Positions 9,699 to 19,759 of a stretch of DNA of 64,000 nucleotides are shown in pieces. The position numbers and the translations under genes were made by a program. Every line of letters starts with the position of its first letter. Positions within the stretch are counted from its first letter, which is position 1. The notes under the pieces are model-generated. The model was not told the DNA's origin and did not search any database. It saw nothing but the letters and a program-made list of their open reading frames with translations. Origin of the DNA: Mesorhizobium sp. M00.F.Ca.ET.216.01.1.1 (lineage in GTDB: Bacteria > Pseudomonadota > Alphaproteobacteria > Rhizobiales > Rhizobiaceae); the NCBI RefSeq assembly GCF_004010325.2, contig NZ_SADR02000004.1, positions 248,001 to 312,000 of the forward strand, in the 5' to 3' direction.

Positions 9699-11618
9699 AT
9701 GGCCCTTACCAATGCTGGTAACGAGGCAGAACCTGTCGAACAATCGAGCCATTCTGAGGTCGAGCAGCACAGCACCAAGGTGCTGATGCTGGGCGCGTTG
9801 GGCGTGGTTTACGGCGATATCGGCACCAGCCCGATCTATGCATTCCGAGAGGCGTTGCACGCATCGGCCGGTGGCAACGTCGCCAACCGTGGCGACATCC
9901 TCGGCGTACTCTCGCTGATCATCTGGTCGCTGACGATCACCGTCACCATCAAATACATCATGTTCGTGCTCCGTGCCGACAATCGCGGCGAGGGCGGGGT
10001 GCTGTCGCTGATGGCGCTGGCGCGCAACAGTTTCCCGACGCGCTCGGCGGTGATCCTCGGCATCGGCATTGTCGGCGCGGCGCTTTTTTTCGGCGACGCA
10101 GTCATTACGCCGGCGATCTCGGTGCTGTCGGCGGTCGAAGGTATGAATGTCGTCACGCCGACCTTCCAGCCCTATGTGGTGCCGCTGACACTGGCCATTC
10201 TGGCGGTCGTGTTTGCGGTACAGCGGTTTGGCACCGGCGGCGTAGGATTGGTGTTCGGGCCCGTTACCGCGCTGTGGTTCCTGGCCATCGGCCTTTCCGG
10301 CCTCAACCACATCATGGACGACCCGGAAATCCTGCTGGCAATCAGCCCGCATTATATCGTGTCATTCCTGATCAACTCGCCCGAAGTCGCCTTCGTCACG
10401 GTTGGTGCGGTTTTTCTCGCCGTCACCGGCGCTGAGGCGCTCTATGCCGACCTCGGCCATTTCGGGCGCAAGCCGATCGTGCTTGCCTGGCTGGCCATCG
10501 TGTTTCCTTGCCTGTTGCTCAACTATGTCGGGCAAGGCGCCTTCGTGCTGGCGAATGGCGGTGTCGTCGGTCATCCCTTCTTCGAGATGAACGAAGGCCG
10601 GATGCTTATCCCGATGGTGGTGCTGGCGACGGCGGCGACCGTGATCGCCAGCCAGGCGGTGATCTCCGGCGCTTTCTCGCTGACCAGGCAAGCAGTGCAG
10701 CTCAACATGCTGCCGCGCCTGGAAATCCTGCATACGTCGGAAAGACAATCCGGCCAGATCTATATGCCGCGCGTCAACATGCTACTGGCGCTCGTGGTGA
10801 TGCTGCTGGTGGTCGGCTTTGGCGAATCCAGCAAGCTTGCCTCGGCCTACGGCATTTCGGTGACAGGCAACATGCTGGTGACGAACATACTGCTTTATGT
10901 CGTCATGACGCGCATCTGGAAATGGCCGCTCGGCGTCGCGATAGCCTTAATGGCGGTGTTCGTCTTCATCGATACCGGCTTCTTTGCAGCCAACATCGTC
11001 AAGGTATTCGAAGGCGGCTGGGCCTCGCTTGCCATTGCCGCAGTGATCGTGATGACCATGTGGACTTGGATAAGAGGCACCAGGTATCTATTCGACAAGA
11101 CGCGCAGGAACGAGATTCCGCTCGATTCCCTTGCAGGCAATCTGTTGAAGAGGAAACCGCAGCTGATGTCCGGTACGGCCGTGTTCCTGACCAGCGATCC
11201 CGCCAGCGCGCCGACCGCGTTGATGCACAGCCTGAAGCACTACAAGGTGCTGCACGAACAGAATGTCATCCTCTCGGTGGTGACGGCGCAACAACCCGTC
11301 GTGCCCGACAGTGACCGGGTCAAGATGGAAACGATCAACGAGCTGTTCATGCGGGTGACGCTGACCTTCGGCTATATGGAGCAGCCCAATATCCCGCGCG
11401 CGCTGGCGATCTGCCGCAAGCAGGGCTGGAAGTTCGACATCATGACGACCTCTTTCTTCCTGTCGCGGCGCTCGCTCAAGGCCTCGCCCAATTCCGGCAT
11501 GCCGGTCTGGCAGGACAAGCTGTTCATCGGGCTGGCGCGCACGGCGGCCGACGCAACGGAATATTTCCAGATCCCGACCGGACGCGTCGTCGAGATCGGA
11601 ACACAGGTGGCGATTTAG
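9699..11618 (+). CDS. kup: Kup-family potassium uptake transporter
   Basis: The protein is a low-affinity K+ symporter of the inner membrane. The family signature [21 protein letters not shown] begins the first membrane helix at about residue 28, followed by about eleven further helices to residue 455 and a soluble C-terminal domain. The conserved [21 protein letters not shown] motif is present. An ATG at 9684 is open, but a GGGAG sits between it and the ATG at 9699, favouring the latter (639 aa). Rhizobia often carry several kup copies, so this one need not be the housekeeping copy. Confidence 0.93.
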   Translation: MALTNAGNEAEPVEQSSHSEVEQHSTKVLMLGALGVVYGDIGTSPIYAFREALHASAGGNVANRGDILGVLSLIIWSLTITVTIKYIMFVLRADNRGEGGVLSLMALARNSFPTRSAVILGIGIVGAALFFGDAVITPAISVLSAVEGMNVVTPTFQPYVVPLTLAILAVVFAVQRFGTGGVGLVFGPVTALWFLAIGLSGLNHIMDDPEILLAISPHYIVSFLINSPEVAFVTVGAVFLAVTGAEALYADLGHFGRKPIVLAWLAIVFPCLLLNYVGQGAFVLANGGVVGHPFFEMNEGRMLIPMVVLATAATVIASQAVISGAFSLTRQAVQLNMLPRLEILHTSERQSGQIYMPRVNMLLALVVMLLVVGFGESSKLASAYGISVTGNMLVTNILLYVVMTRIWKWPLGVAIALMAVFVFIDTGFFAANIVKVFEGGWASLAIAAVIVMTMWTWIRGTRYLFDKTRRNEIPLDSLAGNLLKRKPQLMSGTAVFLTSDPASAPTALMHSLKHYKVLHEQNVILSVVTAQQPVVPDSDRVKMETINELFMRVTLTFGYMEQPNIPRALAICRKQGWKFDIMTTSFFLSRRSLKASPNSGMPVWQDKLFIGLARTAADATEYFQIPTGRVVEIGTQVAI

Positions 11619-11916
11619 TGCATGCCGCAGTTCAGCAGCTGAGAAGCCACTTGAGCGTGTCCATAGAAAGCGCCTCACTGAATACCAAACATCCCCATCC
11701 TCTGTTTGGTACGTTTCCAACTCTTGATATCTTGGAATTGACCAAGGATCGCTGCTTGGGTTCTGTCTCGGGAGGCGCGACTTCGGTGAGCAGAACTCTA
11801 GCAGCCCTTTCCCAGACTCTCCGCATGAATCGGAGTAGCCTGCTTCCATCGGCGATTTACATGTGGCATCGCCGTTGAGCGACGGCCACCCTTCCGCCCT
11901 AATGGGAGGAACAGCT

Positions 11917-12153
11917 ATGGTCAGTAACACCAGCTCAATGAGTGGCATTGCCTATCCCAGCGACCTGGCTTTGTTGAAGCAGGTCTTTGATCGTGTCTGC
12001 GCCGAGGCAGGTATCTCCGTTAGTAGCATGCAGGCGGAGCGCCTGAGCGTGAGCGTAATGGCACTGTTCTCGGACGGCGAGTTCGATGAGGCCGTTCTTT
12101 ATGAACGCCTTAAGCTTGATGCCCGCTCCTTGCCCAGAACGGGCAGCGTATGA
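11917..12153 (+). CDS. Small soluble protein of unknown function
   Basis: This 78-residue protein starts at an ATG preceded by GGGAGGA at ideal spacing. The sequence (SDLALLKQVFDRVCAEAGI ... RLSVSVMALFSDGEFDEAVL) is predicted helical and resembles small conserved rhizobial proteins of unknown function. I assign no role. It stands alone between kup and the IS21 remnant. Confidence 0.6.
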   Translation: MVSNTSSMSGIAYPSDLALLKQVFDRVCAEAGISVSSMQAERLSVSVMALFSDGEFDEAVLYERLKLDARSLPRTGSV

Positions 12154-12315
12154 CCTCCGATCATCAGGAAGTCCTCACGAGCCTTGTAGCTCGTTATGAA
12201 ACCGTAGTGTCGATACAGGACCGGATCGTTGAGCACGACCGGCGTTTCGGGCCTAGCATCCGAATTGGATGAAGTCCTACTGGAGCGGCTGCTCGTCTCG
12301 TTACGGAAGGCCCGC

Positions 12316-12929
12316 GTCGCCCTGGAGCTGGGCGGTGATCAGGGTGGATTTGCGGCGATAGCGTTCCTCGACGATTTCGAACAGATGGAAGCGCTGTTGG
12401 TCGGTGAGGCTGTGAGTTCCGAAGTCATGAGGATGAGCAGTTGCGCGCGGGTGAGTTTGTCGATGAGGCGTGGGAAGCGGCCATCGAGACGAGCGAGCGC
12501 CAAATCCTCGAACAGGCGCGGCACGCGCACATAGAGCACGGAATGATCGAGCCGTGCCGCTTGCCGTCCGAAGGCGCAGGCCAGCCACGACTTGCCGGTT
12601 CCGGTCTGGCCGGTGACGATCAGGTTCTCACGAGTTTTCAGCCATTTGCCCTGGGCGAGCGCCATGGTGCTGCGCCGGTCGAGTCCGCGCGGCGCGGCAA
12701 AGTCGATGTCCTCGATGCAGGCTTCGGGAAAGCGCAGCCTGGCTGAGGCGAGCCGGTTCCGGACGCGCTTGTCGGCCCGCATGGCGACCTCGCGGTCGAG
12801 CATCAGGCCGAGCCACTCGTCACGGCTGAGTTCGTTGGCGTTGTTGCGTTCGGCCAGTTCGCGCCAGGCGGCAGCCATGCCGGCCAGACCGAGGGCCTGC
12901 ATCTGGTCGAGGGTAGGGTTCGTCAGCAT
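12316..12929 (-). pseudogene. istB: IstB-like transposition ATPase, frameshifted and truncated
   Basis: IstB is the AAA+ helper of IS21 transposition. Reading starts at [19 protein letters not shown] and contains Walker [15 protein letters not shown]. Near 12430 the frame is lost after RAQLLIL. The continuation [20 protein letters not shown] is found in another frame, followed by KSTLITAQL. After that the similarity stops, so about 40 C-terminal residues are missing. It is fused in frame with the tail of the upstream istA frame, with no stop between them, which is unusual for IS21. Confidence 0.8.
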
Positions 12930-14310
12930 TCTTTCTTTTTCCTTCACGGTAATAGGTGGAGCCGCGGATGTTGGCGTCTGGGGTGTCGGCTTTGCCGGTT
13001 CTGCGGAGCTGGCCCGGTCGAGGCCGGCTTTGAGGATGGCGGTGACGGAGGAGTAGGCGATCGCGTTGATCAGCAGCGCCCGCTCGCAGGCGGCATCGAG
13101 ACGCTCCGGCCCATAGCGCGGCGCCAGCGACAGGATGCCCATGGCCGAGCGATATCCCTGTTCCGGATGCGGCCGGTCGCGCATCATGCGCTCGACCAGG
13201 ATGGCGGCGTTGGGGCCGATCCTGGCCGCCCTGCTGATCAGGCTGGCCGGCGTGGTGTTGGCGTAGCGCTGGTGCGCCTTGGGCATGTGTTCGTTGACGG
13301 TGACATGGCCGGAACGCTGTGAGCGACGGACATGGCTGGCGACACGCTGGTGATCGTGGAAGATCTCGACCACTCGATGCGTGAGCCGCACCTCGACGGT
13401 GCGCCCGATCAGCCGGTGCGGCACCGAGTAAAAGGTCTTGTCGACCTCGACATGGTAGTCAGGATGGACCTTCGCCGACTTCCACTCGGCGTATTCGAAC
13501 GGTGCCGCCGGCAGCGGCTTCAAGGCAGCCGCTCGATCTCCCCGAACAGTTCGCGGCGGCTTTGGCCGACATGGCGCATCGGCCGGTTGTTCAGCTCCTC
13601 GAGCAGTTCGGCGATCGCCGCGTTGAGCTCGGCGATCGAGAAGAAGGATCGGTTCCTCAGCCGCGCCAGAATCCAGCGCTCGACAATCAGCACCGCGCCT
13701 TCGACCTTGCCCTTGTCGCGCGGCTTGCGGCTGCGGGTCGGCAGGATGGTGGTGTCGTAATGCTCGGCCATCGCGGCAAAGGTCGCGTTCAGCGTCGGCT
13801 CGAACCACAGCGTCTTGACGACACCGGCCTTCAGGTTGTCGCACACGATCGCTCTGGTGACGCCGCCGAAGAAGGCGAGCGCTCGCACCTGGCCCTCGAT
13901 CCAGTCCGGCAGCTTCTGGCTGGAGCTGGCAAAGGCGAAGGTCAGATTGGAGGCGCCCAGCACCGCGACAAAAATGTGCGCCGGGTAAATGATGCCGGTC
14001 GCCGGATCGATCACCGGCACCGTCTGCCCGGCATAGTCCGTCTGCATCACCGCGCCCGCCGCATGCCGGTTGCGGAATGTCGCGCTCGTCCGGCGCTCGA
14101 AAGCGGCGAAGTGCTCGCAGAACCAGGTGTAGCCGTAGCCGTCGGGGTTGGCGGCGCGATACTCCTGCCACAACAGCGTCAGCGTCACCCCCTTGCGCTT
14201 CAACTCCCTGGCGATCAGCGCAAAGTTCGGTTCGCTTAGGTCTTGCGGCGGACGACCGGCACGGCCAAACAGCAGCCGCTCAAGTGTCGCGTCGTCGTGC
14301 GATATCGCTG
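12930..14310 (-). pseudogene. istA: IstA-like transposase, N-terminally truncated and frameshifted
   Basis: The DDE transposase core is recognisable: [14 protein letters not shown] carries the first Asp, [13 protein letters not shown] the second, and [18 protein letters not shown] the Glu region. The N-terminal DNA-binding region is absent. Near 13525 the frame changes after [10 protein letters not shown], and the C-terminal domain continues as [18 protein letters not shown] in the frame used by istB. The product would be inactive unless the frameshift is a sequence error, and even then the N-terminus is missing. Confidence 0.8.
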
Positions 14311-14340
14311 GCTCGCCTCGTGACCGATCGGGATAGGAGC

Positions 14341-14716
14341 GATGCAGTCTTTCTGGGGCGGATGAAGGAACCTTTGACACGGTTCGGAATACACCGCGTC
14401 GTGACGCAATATGCCGCCATGGCGAGAAAAACCGTGCCGACCGTGGCCACGAAGCGCGTCAGGCCGTGGCCACGAAGCGCGTCAGCCCCATACGATTCGT
14501 CACACGACAGCCGTCCACCTCCTGCGTGCCGGCGTCGATATCGACACGATCCGCGCCTGGCTCGGCCATGTGTCGTTGGACACCACGCACATCTACGCCG
14601 AGGTTGATCTGGAAATGAAGGCAAAGGCGTTGGCCAAGGTTGAAGTCAGCGGCTTGAAAGAGCCCCCACGGCAGCGATCTCTGCCGTCATTAATGGCATT
14701 CCTGAAAGCCCTGTAG
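14341..14716 (+). pseudogene. C-terminal fragment of a tyrosine recombinase
   Basis: The second half of a XerC/D-type integrase is present in two frames. The first part reads RFGIHRVVTQYAAMARKTV. The second reads HTIRHTTAVHLLRAGVDI and WLGHVSLDTTHIYAEVD, with the HxxR motif, the His/Trp region and the catalytic Tyr. The N-terminal half is lost at the junction with the IS21 remnant. A 23-bp tandem duplication lies exactly where the frame breaks. Such genes are typical cargo of rhizobial islands and plasmids. Confidence 0.8.
14441..14485 (+). repeat. 23-bp tandem duplication inside the recombinase fragment
   Basis: A 22-nt sequence beginning CCGTGGCCACGAAGCG occurs at 14441-14462 and again at 14464-14485, separated by one G. 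Because 23 is not a multiple of three, the duplication shifts the reading frame after ATKRV. Confidence 0.9.
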
Positions 14717-14825
14717 CGAACTACCATCGCCGTTCTTCTTATGTGGCGGCTTGGGCCAAGGAAATCACTGACATCCTTGGCTCATCCCCCGGAGACGCAA
14801 CATAAATTTGGCCGCAACATAACAG

Positions 14826-15200
14826 GTGAAGTGTTATGCCGAACATATTAGCCGCTTCTGCGAACTCTTTCGCAGTTTCGAGCAGCGGCTTTCGCCGATG
14901 ATGCGCCAGGAGCATGCGGCCGGCGACAAGGTCTTCGTCGACTATTCCGGCAAGAAGATCCCGATTGTTGATCGCAAGACCGGTGAGATCCGCGAGGCAG
15001 AGATCTTCGTGGCAGTGCTCGGCGCATCCAGCTTCACCTTTGCGGAGGCAACTTGGACGCAAACGCTCCCGGACTGGATCGGCTCGCATGTCCGGATGTT
15101 TCGTTTCTTCGGAGGCGTTCCCCGGCTGATCGTTCCCGACAATCTGAAGTCGGGCGTCAGCAGCGCCAGCTTCTACGACCCCGAGATCAACCGCAGCTAG
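14826..15200 (+). pseudogene. istA: Second IS21-family IstA fragment
   Basis: The 124 residues match the central catalytic region of IstA: RFCELFRSFEQRLSPMMRQ, then KVFVDYSGKKIPIVD with the first catalytic Asp, then PRLIVPDNLKSGV with the second. No N-terminal or C-terminal domain and no istB follow. It differs clearly from the IstA sequence at 12.9-14.3 kb and lies on the opposite strand, so it is the trace of a separate insertion. Confidence 0.75.
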
Positions 15201-15450
15201 GGGAGGGGATTTCGTTGACCATCGGCCGGCAGAGGAGCGGGCCGAGCGTTTCGTGACATGACCGAACGGAATTTCGTCCGGCTGCGCAAAAAGGTGCCCT
15301 GTCGAGACTTACTTGTTAGCAGGGACGAACTCGTGAAGAGTTAAACGACTGATAAGGCAACATTATCATTCGTTTTATGATGCCGACAAGCACAGCGCTT
15401 TCTGCGCAAATAGATTGCTAAAAGCGCCGTCATGACTCATCGTGCTTGCG

Positions 15451-16472
15451 ATGATTCTGCGACCCAACCCCTCTCTGTCTCGCCGTGGCGTGCTTGGCGG
15501 CGCCTCTTCGATCGCACCGATGGCAACGGTGCCGACCTGGGTTGCGCGGGGCCGCCCTCGACACCCAAACGGTTGCGGGACAAGGCATCGAGGACATTGC
15601 AGTCACGGCCGGCGCCGCCATCGGCGCGCTCGATGCGGTGGTCCGCCGGCAGGAGCGGTGGGCCGGCGCCTGGCGGCAGCGCCTGGCGCTTTCGGCGGCT
15701 GCGGTCACGGCACGGCAGGCAGGGCGCGTCGAGGACGAAGCGGCCTTGCGCGATGCCGTATTGCTCACAAGACCGGGCGGCAATGTCGGTCCCGCCGGCC
15801 TTTTCTTTCTTGCTTGGCGGCGGCTGGCATCTCGGCCAGCGGACGATCTGCTAACGGAGAAAAATGTCGCGGCGGTGCTGGAAGATCTAGGTCTCACGCT
15901 CAACGATGAGGCGGTCAGCGATCTGACGGACGATCTGCGACAGCTTGCCGCCAACACCGGCACGGTCGAAACGCTGGTCGGGGCCTTCGCGGCCGCGGAG
16001 CGTTACGGCCTCCGGCGCGTTCTCGGAGCCTGGCTTGCCGATGTCTTGCTCGCGCAGCGGCTAGGCTGGACACATGCAATCCCTTTGTTGGGCGCCAAAG
16101 CGACCTTAGTTGTGGGTACGTGCCGGGCGCGTCGACCAGTGACTGCCGCTCTGGCTGCCGGCGCCGAAACGGAAGCCGATTGGGCCAAAAGCCTGCTGGC
16201 CGCGCAGGCGCGCGCTGCGCTGCGCGCCATTGATCTTTTCGCCGAACTTGAGCGCCGGGCGGACCGGCTGCTTGCGGTTGCGCCGAAACTCAGGGCCAAG
16301 GCGGCGGACGTCGTCGTGGAAAAAGCTGCTCTCTGACGACGCGATCGTCGCCTCAGAACAAAGCGCCGGCATGAGCGATCGCGGCCTGCGCCGCCTGTTC
16401 GACCGGCTGGTCGAGCTCGGTGCCGTGCGTGAATTGTCCGGCCGCGCTACCTTCCGCATCTACGGGCTGTGA
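15451..16472 (+). pseudogene. DUF1403-family protein with two frameshifts
   Basis: The middle of the protein (ALDTQTVAGQGIEDIAVTAG ... AGLFFLAWRRLASRPADD ... LAQRLGWTHAIPLLG) belongs to DUF1403, a rhizobial family of unknown function. The N-terminal piece VPTWVARG is in a different frame and joins at a GGGG run near 15550. The C-terminal piece KLLSDDAIVASEQSAGMSDR ... FRIYGL is again in another frame and joins at an AAAAA run near 16320. With both corrected, the stop at 16472 overlaps the scpB start by 4 bp. The homopolymer locations make sequencing error as likely as decay. Confidence 0.7.
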
Positions 16473-17170
16473 AGACAATGGCGGAGAGTGCACGTAGGCG
16501 AGGAGGGAGCCGGCCAGATGACCGTCGATCAGCTGACCAGCTGTTTGACCGGGAACTGGATCATCTGCCGCCGGAAGCGCGTTGGCGTGAATGGATGCAC
16601 CGGGTCGAAGCAACGATCTTCGCCGCTAGCGAGCCGGTCGACCGCGAAATGCTCGCCCGCATCGTCGGGAAAAGCTGCAGCATTGATCTTCTCATCGACG
16701 ACATCCGCGAGGAGCTGCGCGGCCGCCCTTACGATCTGGTTTCGGTCGCCGGCGGCTGGAAACATTTGACCCGGCCTGCCTATGCAGACGCCATCCGTGC
16801 TGCTGTAGGTGGAAGTGGGAAGACGGCCGACCTTACGCAGTCGGAGGTTTTGGTGCTGATGTGCATCGGCTACTTCCAGCCGATCACCCGCGCCGAACTG
16901 TCGTCTTTCTTCGGCAACGAGATCAGTCGCGATTTTATTGGTCATCTGCGCGGTGCCGGCCTGATCGCTTCCGGTCCGCGCAGCCCAACGCCGGGCGCGC
17001 CCTACACCTATGTGACGACAAAAGAATTCCTGCTGGAGTTCGGGCTCGACACGCTGCGCGACCTGCCGGATTTCGAAGCCCTCGAGGACGCTGGACTGCT
17101 CTCGAAGGAGAAGCTACTCGCAGGTGATATCATGCCAGGATTATACAACGACGAGGAAGAGCATGCTTAG
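16469..17170 (+). CDS. scpB: ScpB-like chromosome segregation protein
   Basis: ScpB partners ScpA and SMC in condensin. The 233-residue protein carries the double winged-helix pattern of the family (WMHRVEATIFAASEPVDREM ... LTQSEVLVLMCIGYFQPITR ... FLLEFGLDTLRDLPD). It starts at a GTG that overlaps the upstream DUF1403 stop; an ATG lies three codons further. Pairing of an ScpB-like gene with DUF1403 recurs in rhizobial accessory DNA, from memory. No scpA is nearby, so this is probably an accessory copy and not the housekeeping one. Confidence 0.75.
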   Translation: MKTMAESARRRGGSRPDDRRSADQLFDRELDHLPPEARWREWMHRVEATIFAASEPVDREMLARIVGKSCSIDLLIDDIREELRGRPYDLVSVAGGWKHLTRPAYADAIRAAVGGSGKTADLTQSEVLVLMCIGYFQPITRAELSSFFGNEISRDFIGHLRGAGLIASGPRSPTPGAPYTYVTTKEFLLEFGLDTLRDLPDFEALEDAGLLSKEKLLAGDIMPGLYNDEEEHA

Positions 17171-17315
17171 CGTCGGCACTGATGAATAATACGCTGCCTG
17201 GCCGGTGGCCGCAGTTCGCGGCGTCCTCAACAGGATCTACGACCGGGGTTCGCGAGATGACGTGAGGAGACGCTGTCGGGCGTGGGGCGTTGCCTAGAAA
17301 ATGGTGGGGGGAAAT

Positions 17316-17555
17316 ATGCCTGTAGCTCGTATTGAACGTGTCATTGGCGGTTTGGTAACCGCGTGGGCCGAGCCCGGTTCTGATGGCTACTTTGCCTGCC
17401 ATCACTTTGGATCTAACGTGCATCCAGCCCACCTCTCCAGTTTGGATGAGGTGGCGGATTTCCTACGTTCGCATCTCGGCAGCGGTGTTCGCATGAACCC
17501 CGGCTGGGTCAAGATTGTACGGAACATCCACATCGATGGGGTTTTGCTCCGCTGA
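17316..17555 (+). CDS. Small protein of unknown function
   Basis: This 79-residue protein (MPVARIERVIGGLVTAWAEP ... VRMNPGWVKIVRNIHIDGVL) starts at an ATG directly downstream of a GGGGGGAA Shine-Dalgarno. An ATG at 17301 is open, but the SD lies between the two. Its composition is normal and it has no signal peptide or membrane helix. I recognise no domain. Confidence 0.5.
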   Translation: MPVARIERVIGGLVTAWAEPGSDGYFACHHFGSNVHPAHLSSLDEVADFLRSHLGSGVRMNPGWVKIVRNIHIDGVLLR

Positions 17556-17868
17556 TCGGCGCGAGCCGTTCTGGAGAGCCAAAAACGCCGGTGGCGGTGA
17601 ATGATGGGTCACTCGCAGGCGCGCTGCCTGGTGTGAAGTTGTATCCATCGAGAGTGCTATTTAAGCCGCCGGACGGACCCTGGATAAGCAAATCATCCCA
17701 AGAAAAATCCTAGACAAATCATGAGACGGCGCTTCTAATTGCTGAGCCGACCGAAATAGCGGGTTGCGCATGTCTCTCAGTGCTTTGGGGGTTATTGCGA
17801 GAGACAGATTGCAATTCTGAACTCTGTTATAACGGCAAGGATACCCAGGGTTTGGGGGAGGGGATTTC
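17556..17868. other. Gene-free interval upstream of the Qat operon
   Basis: No gene is visible. The interval is more AT-rich than its flanks and must contain the qat promoter. The qatA Shine-Dalgarno (GGGGGAGGGG) is at its right edge. Confidence 0.45.
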
Positions 17869-19758
17869 GTGATTATCGCGGATAATGAAACCGCCATCGA
17901 CTACCTGTATTACGAGACGGTCGCTAAAACGGTCGTCAAGCTGATCAGGCAGAAGTCGAAGGAACCGTTGACGATCGGGTTGCACGGCGACTGGGGAGCG
18001 GGCAAATCCAGCACGCTGCTGATGATTGAGTCGGCATTCAAGGGACAGACAGACACCCTGTGTGTCCGGTTCAACGGCTGGCTGTTTGAGGGATACGACG
18101 ACGCGAAGGCGGTGCTGATCGAGACGATCGTCGCAGCCCTCCTCAAGGAGAGGTCCGGGATCGCCAAGGTGGCGGACAAGGCCTGGGACGTCCTGAAGGC
18201 CGTCAACTGGATGAAGGCCGCCCGCACCGCAGGCAGCCTGGCGTTCACCATGGCGACCGGGATCCCCGGTCCGGACCTGATCCAGGGGATTGGTTCGATC
18301 GCGGGCAAGGTGATTAGCGATCCCAAGGCCTACCTGACCGGCGACGTGTTCAACAAGGTCATGGACGGTGCGGCGGAGCATTTTAAGGAGGCCGCACCTT
18401 CCGAGACGACGCCGCAACGGATGCACGCCTTTCGCGAAGACTTCGAGGAGCTGCTGGAGCGCGCCAAGGTCGACCGGCTGATCGTCTTGATCGACGACCT
18501 CGATCGATGCCTCCCGCAGACGGCGATCGCCACGCTGGAGGCTATCCGCCTGTTCTTGTTCGTGCCGAACGCGGCGTTCGTCATCGCCGCTGACGAGGGC
18601 ATGATTGAATATGCCGTGCGCAACCACTTTCCCGATCTCCCGGCGGCGGCGGGGCCTACAAGCTACGCGCGCAACTACTTGGAAAAACTGATCCAGGTTC
18701 CGTTCCGCATGCCGGCACTTGGCGCGTCGGAGACCTTGGTCTATCTCACCTTGCTGCTCTATCTGGCCTCCGGCGTCAGCGACAGTTCGGTGGAGTTCAA
18801 GAGCCTGCTCGAGGTGGCGCGCAAGGCCTTGCAGCGGCCCTGGCTGGGCACCGGCTTCGACCGAGACAAAATCAAGGCGAGGCTGGGGTCCATACCCTCC
18901 GATCTGGATGCCGCCCTGCAGCTTGCGGCGGAGATTACGCCGATCCTAACCGAGGGCGCCCACGGCAATCCCCGGCAGATCAAACGCTTCGTCAACACCA
19001 TGGCCCTGCGCGTCGAGATCGCCAGCGAGCGCGGCTTCCAGGACGATATCAAGCAATCCGTCTTGGCCAAGCTGATGTTGGCGGAGCGATTCGCCCCGGA
19101 ACTGTTCAACGCGATCGCCCGCGACGCGTCCGCTGACGGCTCCAAGACCATCTCGATCCTCGAGCGGAAGGTGACCTCGAAGGGTGGCAAGGACGCCGAT
19201 GATGATCCCATGGCCGACTGGCCCAACATCGAGTGGGTCAAGCGCTGGGCGGCGATCACCCCGCCGCTGAACGGCATCGACCTGCGGCCCTACGTGTTTG
19301 TCAGCCGCGACCGCAGGACGTCCGCCGGCATCGGTGTCGCCGGCGGCCCCGTGGAAGCCATGATCGAGCGGCTGGCGACGTCGACTCTCGGCGTCACGCA
19401 GGTGACGAAGGCCGAGGTGGCTGCGCTCACGCCCGAAGATGCCAACCGGGTGTTCCAGGGCCTCGTGACGAAGATTGATCAGACCGAAGATCTCGGCAAA
19501 CGGCCGCCGGCGGCCGAGGGTCTGGCGCGCCTTTGCGGAGACCGGCCGGAACTGCGCGAACCGCTGGTTGCATTCCTCGGACGACTGCCGGTGAGCAAGA
19601 TCGGCGGGTGGGTGGTTAGCGGCTGGGGTGTGGCGGTTGAGGGTCCGCAGGCGCAAGAGTTCGCCGAGCTCGTGGGAGAGTGGGCAACGCAGACCTCGAA
19701 CAAGCCACTGAGCGTCGTCGCGTCGCTGCAGCTGAACCCGAAGTCGAAGAGAAAGTAA
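17869..19758 (+). CDS. qatA: Qat anti-phage system KAP-family ATPase QatA
   Basis: QatA is the P-loop ATPase of the Qat defence system. Walker A GDWGAGKSS is at residues 40-48 and Walker B LIVLIDDLDRC at about 203-213, with the long insertion and hydrophobic stretch between them that marks KAP NTPases. It uses a GTG start behind a GGGGGAGGGG Shine-Dalgarno. The identity rests on the whole set: KAP ATPase, a proline-rich QatB, a QueC-like QatC and a TatD-like QatD follow in order and in contact, as in the published QatABCD locus. Its molecular role in defence is not established. Confidence 0.92.
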   Translation: MIIADNETAIDYLYYETVAKTVVKLIRQKSKEPLTIGLHGDWGAGKSSTLLMIESAFKGQTDTLCVRFNGWLFEGYDDAKAVLIETIVAALLKERSGIAKVADKAWDVLKAVNWMKAARTAGSLAFTMATGIPGPDLIQGIGSIAGKVISDPKAYLTGDVFNKVMDGAAEHFKEAAPSETTPQRMHAFREDFEELLERAKVDRLIVLIDDLDRCLPQTAIATLEAIRLFLFVPNAAFVIAADEGMIEYAVRNHFPDLPAAAGPTSYARNYLEKLIQVPFRMPALGASETLVYLTLLLYLASGVSDSSVEFKSLLEVARKALQRPWLGTGFDRDKIKARLGSIPSDLDAALQLAAEITPILTEGAHGNPRQIKRFVNTMALRVEIASERGFQDDIKQSVLAKLMLAERFAPELFNAIARDASADGSKTISILERKVTSKGGKDADDDPMADWPNIEWVKRWAAITPPLNGIDLRPYVFVSRDRRTSAGIGVAGGPVEAMIERLATSTLGVTQVTKAEVAALTPEDANRVFQGLVTKIDQTEDLGKRPPAAEGLARLCGDRPELREPLVAFLGRLPVSKIGGWVVSGWGVAVEGPQAQEFAELVGEWATQTSNKPLSVVASLQLNPKSKRK

Positions 19759-19759
19759 C

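Larger units (their letters stand above)
12316..14310 (-). mobile_element. IS21-family element remnant, both ends missing
   Basis: The segment contains IstA-like and IstB-like sequence in the usual istA-istB order on the minus strand. Both genes are damaged: the IstA N-terminal helix-turn-helix and the IstB C-terminus are missing, and both carry frameshifts. I could not identify terminal inverted repeats, so the boundaries are those of protein similarity. The element abuts a recombinase fragment at its istA end. Confidence 0.8.

Noticed and set aside
12339-14171. Single 610-residue fusion protein
   Set aside because: It joins an out-of-frame segment, the IstA C-terminus and IstB; it is a by-product of the frameshift near 13525 and not a natural fusion.
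14441-14485. Possible integration core repeat at the recombinase gene
   Set aside because: The repeat lies inside the coding sequence and reads as a local tandem duplication, not as an att core.
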